From assembly GCF_019749255.1 (NCBI RefSeq), contig NZ_JACWFH010000035.1, positions 62,001 through 126,000 of the forward strand: a stretch of DNA of 64,000 nt, read 5' to 3'. Source of the stretch: Mesobacillus maritimus. Its GTDB lineage: Bacteria; Bacillota; Bacilli; Bacillales; Cytobacillaceae. The notes under the pieces are model-generated. The model saw nothing but the letters and a program-made list of their open reading frames with translations. It searched no databases and had not been told where the DNA came from. The position numbers and the translations under genes are program-made. Below are positions 57,875 through 64,000 of the stretch, piece by piece; positions within the stretch are counted from its first letter, which is position 1; every line of letters begins with the position of its first letter.

Positions 57875-58339
57875 TTATGAAGCATTAATAATGGAAGTTT
57901 GTATTTTTCGAATCACGTCGCCCCTGCTTATAACACCAACGATATGTTTATTACGATCGATAACAGGTAGCTTCTTGAAATGGTGTTCTGCTAGAAGCTC
58001 TACAGCTTTTTCCATATCCTCATCTTCAGTGACGCAGATGATCTCTCTGGTTTTAGCGATATTGATGATTTCGGTGTTTGCCAAATTCCCTAAGCGAGTA
58101 TCCAGGTCTTGACCTTCTTCAAAAGCCATATAATAAAGGTAATGGTAAAATTTGTGTTCAATTGGTTTTATAGCTCTCAAAATATCTCCATCAGAGACCA
58201 TGCCAATTAATTTACCGTCTTCAGTACAAATTGGTAATCCTCCAATTTTCCTATCAACCAAGACTTTCATGACATCCCGCACACTGTCATTTGGATGTGC
58301 CTTCACGACATCCCGAATCATAAAATCTTTCACCTTCAT
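57875..58339 (-). CDS. Tandem CBS-domain protein
   Basis: A 154-residue protein made of two CBS domains (about 5-60 and 90-150), each with the closing motif GMVSDGDILRAI or GVISRGDVIRKI. Such stand-alone CBS pairs bind adenine nucleotides and regulate partners; the partner is unknown. ATG 58339 has GAGGTG 7 bases upstream; the frame extends 8 codons further without a site. It is convergent with the NarK-PAS gene. Confidence 0.9.
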   Translation of the reverse strand: MKVKDFMIRDVVKAHPNDSVRDVMKVLVDRKIGGLPICTEDGKLIGMVSDGDILRAIKPIEHKFYHYLYYMAFEEGQDLDTRLGNLANTEIINIAKTREIICVTEDEDMEKAVELLAEHHFKKLPVIDRNKHIVGVISRGDVIRKIQTSIINAS

Positions 58340-58701
58340 GTTAAACACCTCGCTGGTATGCATTAGAGATAAAAACTACGATTCTATTATTTAATCCCTA
58401 TTAAAGTATTTCACTTTCTCGGGGTAAAGTCAATGGAAGGTGAACCCTGATTCAGGTTTTGGAGACTAATATAGGTTTGAATATTGATTGAAGTTTGTTC
58501 ATTGATTTGCTGAAATTAAAGTGAATAGTTAGGGTGCCCATTTGGGATGGAGATAAGAAACGAGTGTCCTCCTGGTTACGTAGAATCCATTATTATACCA
58601 ATACTAGGTACACATAAAAGCATTCCGCTAGTGTTGTACCTGCTGCTTGGATTTAGACACTGGTAGGTTTGGTGTATGGTTTTATTTTAGGGATAATGGC
58701 T
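58340..58701. other. Gene-free stretch between CBS and NERD genes
   Basis: No open frame or strong hairpin is supported. GAACCCTGATTCAGGTTT near 58441 contains a short palindrome CCTGATTCAGG. Confidence 0.45.
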
Positions 58702-59473
58702 TTAGGCAGTAAAACGGCATTTTGGAAAACTGCTACACCCTTTGAATTTTCCATTTTTACCTTTTCTGATGACTAGATGACTTCCGCATCTAGGGCAGAT
58801 GTTTTTAGAGATTTTGTGGTCTCGGGTGCTCTTGTCGTTTTTAAGATTTTCGACATGTAGTTTGCTTTGCCTTTTTTGTGCTTTGCGATCTTTGGGAATA
58901 TACCGAGATAATATATGATTTAGCTTCTGTCTCTTAAAATAAGGTAGGGTGTAAGTGTTTAAACTTTCCACCGACTTGATGTGTGAAAGAAGTTGAGGGC
59001 TATTAATAACTGTTGCGTTTTTGAAAGTCTGGGTAAATTTTAACTCAGCTTGTCTTCCGAATACAATAATCGAATGAACGGGAACATCATATAAACTGTC
59101 TCCAATTGCAGCCTGAAGTGCTTTGATATGACCAGAGTTTTGCCAAATTGGGTTATAGAATTTGTCCTTTCTTTTATAATTGGTTTGCGTCCAAGTTTGT
59201 TTGTGTTCAGACCCAGTAATCCACCCTTTATAATTTTTCGTTTCAATTACATAGATTCCTTGGGGACCGATGAGTACGTGATCAATTTGAGTGGTTTTGC
59301 CATCCTCTTTTGGTAAATAAAGGTCATTCATCAGTATGTATTCGTTAGGGTCTAGCATGTTTAAGATTCGGGCAACTTGTTTTTCACCAGCAATCCCTTG
59401 GATTTTGGGTGTTCCAGTTAATCCAAACTAAAGCTGCAAAGAATATGACAAGAAAGAGATAATAAGTTCCCAT
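58702..59473 (-). pseudogene. NERD-domain protein with C-terminal zinc ribbon, frameshifted near its N-terminus
   Basis: The main frame (58702-59358 and upstream to about 59405) encodes a NERD nuclease-related domain (TQIDHVLIGPQGIYVIETKNYKGWITG near the start, split here) and a four-cysteine topoisomerase-type zinc ribbon at the end (CPRCGSHLVIRKG ... GCSSFPKC). A ribosome site AGGAGG and ATG 59473 begin a second frame with a membrane helix (YYLFLVIFFAALVWINW). That frame runs into a stop, while KIQGIAGEKQVARILN continues in another frame. One missing base near 59403-59411, in TTTTGGGTGTT, explains it. Either the gene is broken or the base is a sequencing error. Confidence 0.82.
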
Positions 59474-59611
59474 TTTAATAGTCCTCCTAAAAGCTTTTTC
59501 AATATAATAGCAGATTATCATACTTTAGATCCATTCCTTTAAATCTTCAATATTATTCATTTTTTTGTGATATTCTATCTTAAAATTAAGTAAGAAAACG
59601 GAGGGTTCTAT

Positions 59612-60107
59612 TTGCCTTGTATTAAAACACAAAGACTTAAGATGATTACATTATCTGAGGATATGATGGAGGCAATAGTACAAGGAGAAAGGGTTTTGTA
59701 TGAGAAGGGTACTTCCTATCAATTAGCGCCAGAGTGGCTCTTAGAAGTATACAAACAGTTTTTTCCTTATAAGATTGATAGATTTCGAAAATACCCTCAT
59801 GAAAACCAGTGGGAAGGCATGATGATCGACCGAAAAGGTTTTCTCGTTGTAGGGGATAGGGTTCAAGGGTGGACCTAATGAGGATGGAGTTATCGACCTT
59901 GGATATAGCATAGTTCCTAGTTACCAAGGGAAAGGATACGCAACAGAAATGGGCAAAGCTATGGTGAAGTGGGCGTTAACTCATCCTAATGTAAAAAAGG
60001 TGAAAGCTACTTGTGACCCTGATAATTATGCTTCCATTCGTGTGTTGGAGAAAATTGGGTTTAAAAGAACGAAGGAGGAAGAGGAGAGTATTTTTTGGGT
60101 GTATTAA
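59612..60107 (+). pseudogene. GNAT acetyltransferase, frameshifted
   Basis: From TTG 59612 (GGAGGG upstream) the first frame encodes the N-terminal half of a GNAT (LKMITLSEDMMEAIVQGE ...), ending at 59878. The second half is in another frame: NEDGVIDLGYSIVPSYQGKGYA holds the acetyl-CoA loop, and DPDNYASIRVLEKIGFKR the end of the domain, closing at 60107. The shift lies near 59855-59862, within GGGGATAGGGTT, where two bases appear to be missing. The gene is probably inactive. Confidence 0.85.
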
Positions 60108-60180
60108 TGAGGTTTTGGTTACAACGATAACAGATTTAATAGAGTTGATTTGGATGGATGTTTCAACGTGCCCCGTTGAA

Positions 60181-60775
60181 GAAAAAGGGAAAGCAGGAAT
60201 GTCCAGCGTGCCCGAATTGAGTGAAGTCGAAAGAAAAAGGGAAAGCAGGAATGTCCAGCGTGCCCAAACGCGAGTGAAGTAGAATAAAAAGGGAACGCAG
60301 GAATGTCCAGCGTGCCCGAAATGAGTGAAGTCGAAAAAAAGGGAACGCAGGAATGTCCAGCGTGCCCGAACGCGAGTGAAGTAGAAGAAAAAGGGAAAGC
60401 AGGAATGCACAAGCGTGCCCGAAATGAGTGAAGTCAAAAGAAAAAGGGAACGTAGGAATGTCCAGCGTGCCCGAAATGAGTGAAGTCGAAAGAAAAAGGG
60501 AAAGCAGGAATGTCCAGCGTGCCCAAACGCGAGTGAAGTAGAATAAAAAGGGAAAGCAGGAATGTCCAGCGTGCCCAAACGCGAGTGAAGTAGAAGAAAA
60601 AGGGAACGCAGGAATGTCCAGCGTGCCCGAAATGAGTGAAGTCGAAAGAAAAAGGGAACGTAGGAATGTCCAGCGTGCCCCAACCGAGTGAAGTAGAATA
60701 AAAAGGGAACGCAGGAATGTCCAACGTGCCCAAAATAGAGTGAAATTAATGAAAAAGGGAACGCAGGCGCCATCA
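60181..60775. repeat. Tandem array of about twelve 52-bp units
   Basis: The block AGGGAA(A/C)GCAGGAATGTCC begins at 60187, 60239, 60291, 60341, 60393, 60446, 60498, 60550, 60602, 60654, 60705 and 60757: steps of 52 bp except 50, 53 and 51 once each. Two sub-types alternate irregularly, with CCCGAAATGAGTGAAGTCGAAAG or CCAAACGCGAGTGAAGTAGAATA in the second half. Units are 85-95% alike by eye. Long minus-strand frames through it (about 100-300 codons) only reflect the repeat and lack a start site. It separates the broken GNAT gene from the next gene. Confidence 0.95.
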
Positions 60776-60847
60776 ACCTAGGATGTAAAATATCATGACT
60801 TGTTCCAACTGAGAATATACATAACCATACGGAAAGGAGGCTGGACG

Positions 60848-62461
60848 ATGACGACGAGGAATCCAAGCGGGATCCCGCAAGGTACCGTTTATGTGGTGGA
60901 TCCTTCTCCTTACAATTGGCTTTATGTATTGTTCAACACGATGGAAGAGCTGGTACGCGCGAATAAAGCGGGGAGGGTCATCGCGGCACTAGCAACCAGT
61001 GCAAAATGGGTAAACAAAACAACGCTTAGGGTGGAACTGAGAAAAGGTGTCACCTACCATAATGGCGAGGAGTTTACTGCGCATATAGTTAAAAAAAATT
61101 TTATTGAGCTTCAGAAGTGGGCGGCCCCGCATCCCCCTGGGACTTGGCTCAATTTTCCGCCCGGTACGAAACTGACCGTTGTTGATGATGATATCGTTGA
61201 ATTTCATTTTCCTAAGCAAGACGGGTTAGCAATTGGGAAAATGCGTGGAAATCATATGGGGAACGATCTCTTTTATGAAACAATCGGTTTTGGATATAGA
61301 AAGCTTGGCTCAGGTGAGGGACATTGGTGAGTATTGGATGCACCAGGCCCGTGGGGCACTGGACCATTTATCCTCTCAAGAGGATATTCATCCATTCAAA
61401 ATGTACCGGCTTTCATAAATAAGAAGCCTTTTGAAGCAACCTGGCTGACTGTAAAAGAAGAAAGGACCCCGATGGTTGTTCTAGAAGCAAACCGAGAATA
61501 CTGGAATAAAAAGCGTGGTCCAAGACTAAGAAGTGTTGTTTTTCGAAATGATTTATCCTCTAAAGAAGCTCTACATTTATGTACCACGACAGAAGGTCAA
61601 GTCGATATCGTAGCACAGGTTGATCCGAAGGATGCGAGAAAGGTAATAGCTTCCAAGTTTGCAAAGCTGGTATCTGAAAAAGGAAATCAAGTTCTAGCAG
61701 GAGTGTTTAATCGTTTTCGCCAGGATGTTAATTTTAATAATCGGAATCTTCGATTGGCGATAAATTTAGCGGTCAATCGTGAAGAGTTAATTCAAAGAGG
61801 TTTTTTTGGATATGCCGATGAAGTAGCTGCCTTGACGCCACCTTGGGCTGTTGACTACCCGAAAGAACTAGCAGCACGTGCATATGATCCGGAAAATGCC
61901 CGTTCCCTTATGAAAAAAGCAAACTATCCAAAGGGAAGAAAACTAAAACTTGCGGCCACAAGTAAATATGCTGCCATTGCCAACCTGATGGCGAAACAAA
62001 TGCAAAAAGCCTTAGACATTGGCGTCGAAGTCATGATCATTCATGAAGACGATGAAATAAACTGGATGAAGATTCTTGCGGAAAAGAAGCTGGTGCCTAG
62101 CTGGGATATTCTTTTAGCCAGTGCAACAGCCTTATTTTATGAAGATACGCCGGCATTTTTTCACCGGGAATTTTTCGGGAAAAGCGGTGCCCTTCGAGCG
62201 GGACCGGAATTGCCACAATTCAATCAATTGTGGCAAAAGATGGAGGCTGAAGTCGATAAAAGGAAGAGAATCGAGCTAGCAAAAGAAATCGATCGTTATG
62301 TATTCAAGGAGGCTTTAGCACTGTTTTTGTGTGTTCCGCAATCCTTGTATGGTGTAAACAGGCATGTCGAATTTCAACCTTACCGAACTACGTTTGAATT
62401 AGCGGAAACTGAAGTTACAAAGGAGCACTGGTCAAGACGTACCTATCCGGGTCATGCCTAG
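60848..62461 (+). pseudogene. Family-5 (oligopeptide-type) solute-binding protein with one in-frame UGA
   Basis: From ATG 60848 (AAAGGAGG upstream) the frame runs 160 codons to a TGA at 61328-61330 and then continues in the same frame to 62461: 537 codons in all. Before it: EELVRANKAGRVIAALATSAKW and VTYHNGEEFTA, after it: DAPGPWGTGPF, NFNNRNLRLAINLAVNREELI, and YDPENARSLMKKANYP, all typical of SBP_bac_5 proteins. There is no signal peptide, so it may be cytoplasmic like the SgrR C-terminal domain, or it lost its leader. The UGA follows GEGHW. A nonsense mutation (TGG to TGA) is most likely; Sec read-through is a remote option because a tRNA-Sec exists. Confidence 0.8.
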
Positions 62462-62495
62462 GCATGAACTGGATTTTTTTTGGTTCATTTAAAAG

Positions 62496-62996
62496 CTAAA
62501 TCAATGGCTTTAGTCTAAAATAATCCAAAGCCTGATTAACTAAATATAGGTCATAAATATTTTTCTCGAGGCAGAATCGAATGACCAAGTCATATGTTTC
62601 ACTATCTGATAACGAGTATCCAGCGGCGCTTAATAGTTCTTCGGTGTCCTCGAAACCTAGTTCAAGAGCGAGTGCGAGAGCAATAACCGTGTTTTTTTTA
62701 GGCCGATAGGTTGGATTAGTTCGTATTTTTGAAAAATGTTTCCGGTCGATGCCGGCCTTTTTGTATACCTCCGAGTCGCGTGCCCCTGCTTGATCGATAA
62801 AACGGAAAAGTACCTGATTGAGTGTAGGTTTCCGGTGGGTTTTGATAAAATCCTCTAACTCCCCCTGCTGGATTTCCTCAACGATATATTTCTCACTTTC
62901 TATGAAAGGCTCTGCTGACTTATAAACAACTGCCTCCATTTCAAGATGTTCTTGAACATATCTTTCTAGGTGCATTAACATTTCTTTTCCGAGCAT
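62496..62996 (-). CDS. HTH-type protein, unassigned family, divergent from a VWA gene
   Basis: A 166-residue protein. Residues about 55-125 look like an XRE/lambda-type helix bundle: TLNQVLFRFIDQAGARDSEVYKKAGIDRKHFSKIRTNPTYRPKKNTVIALALAL (shown in part as AGIDRKHFSKIR and NTVIALALAL). The C-terminal part LSAAGYSLSDSETYDLVIRFCLEKNIYDLYLVNQAL is conserved in related proteins, as I recall them, found beside stress or VWA genes. GGGAGGAAG lies upstream of the ATG. It shares a 100-bp divergent promoter region with the VWA gene. Confidence 0.75.
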   Translation of the reverse strand: MLGKEMLMHLERYVQEHLEMEAVVYKSAEPFIESEKYIVEEIQQGELEDFIKTHRKPTLNQVLFRFIDQAGARDSEVYKKAGIDRKHFSKIRTNPTYRPKKNTVIALALALELGFEDTEELLSAAGYSLSDSETYDLVIRFCLEKNIYDLYLVNQALDYFRLKPLI

Positions 62997-63096
62997 CTAA
63001 TCTTCCTCCCAAAATGTCGCTTCTCAGGCGACCAACTCATGGATGAACTTAAGTACTATTGTATCACGGAGTACAAATTTGAGAGGATGAACTGAG

Positions 63097-63684
63097 ATGA
63101 ATACCAATTTAACAGAAATTATTTTCTTACTAGATCGAAGTGGCTCGATGGCAGGGCTTGAGAAGGATACTGTTGGAGGGTTCAATGCCTTTATAATAAG
63201 GCAATGTCAAGCTGAAGGAGAAACGCTTGTGACGGCAGTTTTGTTTGACGACGAGTATGAAGTTTTATGGAGCGGTGTACAAGCAAAGGACATAAAACTA
63301 ACGGAGCAAGAATATTATGTTCGTGGGTGCACAGCACTTCTTGATGCGGTAGGAAAAAGTATTCTAGATGTGGGACATAGATTATCTACTACTACTGAGG
63401 AAAATCGACCAGGCAAAATATTGTTTGTGATTACAACCGATGGGCTGGAAAATGCAAGTCGTGAATTTTCCTATGAAAAAACTAAAAAATTGATTCAGCA
63501 TCAACAAGAGAAATACAATTGGGAGTTTATTTTTATGGGAGCAAACATCGACGCTGCAGAAGAAGCCAATCAACTTGGCATTGCCAAGGAAAGTGCCTTT
63601 AATTTCGAGGCATCAGAAAAAGGTGTGGAGAAAATGTATGAGATGGTTTGTGAGGTTGTTTCAGAGAAAAGACAAAACAGGTAA
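63097..63684 (+). CDS. VWA-domain protein (TerY-like)
   Basis: A 195-residue protein that is almost only a von Willebrand A domain. The metal-ion site begins FLLDRSGSMAG (DxSxS, near residues 11-17), the threonine is in CTALLDAVG, and the third part is in VITTDGLENASRE near 110. It has no signal peptide, so it is cytoplasmic, as in TerY-type stress proteins. The ATG follows GAGAGGATG. Together with the divergent HTH protein and the candidate riboswitch downstream, which often precedes TerC-family genes, a metal- or stress-related role is possible. Confidence 0.87.
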   Translation: MNTNLTEIIFLLDRSGSMAGLEKDTVGGFNAFIIRQCQAEGETLVTAVLFDDEYEVLWSGVQAKDIKLTEQEYYVRGCTALLDAVGKSILDVGHRLSTTTEENRPGKILFVITTDGLENASREFSYEKTKKLIQHQQEKYNWEFIFMGANIDAAEEANQLGIAKESAFNFEASEKGVEKMYEMVCEVVSEKRQNR

Positions 63685-63773
63685 ATGTGAACATGTGAAT
63701 ACTCTTAGTTTTTTAACTGCTTGGCGAATTGTCAATCTGAGTGTTAGAAACTAGATTAGAATTTTAATTGGAT

Positions 63774-63803
63774 TTGACAAATTACCACTCAGTCGTTTAT
63801 AGT
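63774..63803 (+). promoter_or_regulatory. Sigma-A promoter of the riboswitch transcript
   Basis: TTGACA (63774-63779), 18 bp, TATAGT (63798-63803). Confidence 0.75.
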
Positions 63804-63832
63804 GTAAATAATATTATTCGAATAGTTCTCCT

Positions 63833-63953
63833 AAAGGGGAGTAGCTTTTACAGCAGAGTCGTCATTTCGGAGGTTTCATATCTCCCGGCTTTGTTGGCAA
63901 CGTCAAGTTGTTAGCAAGACCTTTACCTATTGGTAGAGGTCTTTTGTTGTTTT
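63833..63953 (+). promoter_or_regulatory. Candidate yybP-ykoY (manganese) riboswitch with overlapping terminator
   Basis: AAAGGGGAGTAG opens the element at 63833, and GCAAGACCTTT closes it at about 63914-63924, forming the outer stem. The inner part has TCCCGGCTTTGTTGGCAACGTCA-type sequence, as in the yybP-ykoY class. The closing strand AGACCTTTACC (63917-63927) also pairs with GGTAGAGGTCT (63932-63942), followed by TTTTGTTGTTTT. That is a terminator exclusive with the aptamer, so ligand binding should allow transcription. Regulated genes of this class are TerC/YkoY, MntP or P-type ATPases; the gene lies beyond the window. Confidence 0.78.
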
Positions 63954-63956
63954 CTA

Positions 63957-63993
63957 AAACCTTTACCGTGTCAAAATGGTAAAGGTTTTTTTT
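63957..63993 (+). terminator. Second terminator near the window end
   Basis: Stem AAAACCTTTACC / GGTAAAGGTTTT with a 10-base loop, then TTTTTT, right after the riboswitch terminator. Confidence 0.85.
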
Positions 63994-64000
63994 ATAACCT

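Noticed and set aside
60119-60866. Long minus-strand frames (97-296 codons) through the repeat array
   Set aside because: They exist only because the 52-bp unit has no stop in some frames; the predicted protein is a 17-residue periodic pattern, and no ribosome site or start fits.

Overview
The window is chromosomal DNA of an endospore-forming, low-GC Gram-positive of the Bacillaceae. Four things support this. The gene order mutS-mutL ... miaA-hfq ... spoVK-hflX-ynbB-glnR-glnA ... lexA/yneA-yneB-ynzC-tkt-sirA-yneF-ccdA-ccdC-yneK follows the Bacillus subtilis backbone. Ribosome binding sites are strong (GGAGG type) and TTG starts are common. Sporulation genes are present (spoVK, sirA, a Spo0E-like phosphatase). 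LexA and GlnR operators are of the Bacillus type. Nothing seen fixes the genus; it is not B. subtilis itself.

Left part (1-29333): core genome. Mismatch repair (mutS, cut by the window edge, and mutL), tatA, mreBH on the opposite strand, tRNA modification (miaA), hfq, spoVK, a metallophosphatase, hflX, ynbB, and the nitrogen operon glnR-glnA with two GlnR boxes, one filling the promoter spacer. Next come the SOS divergon lexA / yneA-yneB with four LexA-like boxes, tkt, a DUF3231 gene, sirA, yneF, a lipoprotein, a heterodimeric BmrCD-like ABC exporter, a 56-residue Spo0E-like gene, ccdA-ccdC, a guanidine-I riboswitch driving the ykkCD guanidinium exporter pair, and yneK.

Middle (29334-45000): accessory genes. 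A selenocysteine tRNA with its own promoter and terminator lies here, followed by about 0.6 kb without genes, a GPH-family sugar symporter, the C-terminal remnant of a ROK regulator, a PPP-type phosphatase, a MOSC protein, a DUF1002 protein, a class A penicillin-binding protein, a CoxG-like protein, a lipoprotein, a YtcJ-like amidohydrolase, a J-domain protein with two HTH-like repeats, and an erythromycin-esterase-family protein.

Pentose block (45150-55666): XylR repressor, a XylR-operator-controlled GPH symporter, an MsmX-type ATPase, xylose isomerase, a CUT1 sugar ABC importer (binding protein and two permeases) and a YesL-like DUF624 protein. Xylulokinase is not in the window.

Right end (55868-64000): a NarK-type transporter fused to a PAS domain, a CBS-domain protein, then a decaying patch: a frameshifted NERD gene, a frameshifted GNAT gene, a 0.6-kb repeat array, and a family-5 binding protein interrupted by one in-frame UGA. 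After it lie a divergent HTH / VWA pair and, at the edge, a candidate yybP-ykoY (Mn2+) riboswitch whose gene is outside the window.

The most unusual signals are: (1) intergenic tandem arrays with a period of about 50-52 bp but unrelated sequence at each locus, three of four in convergent intergenic gaps; (2) a tRNA-Sec in a Bacillus-type genome, plus an in-frame UGA in another gene; (3) the NarK-PAS fusion; (4) the two-HTH/coiled-coil/J-domain protein.
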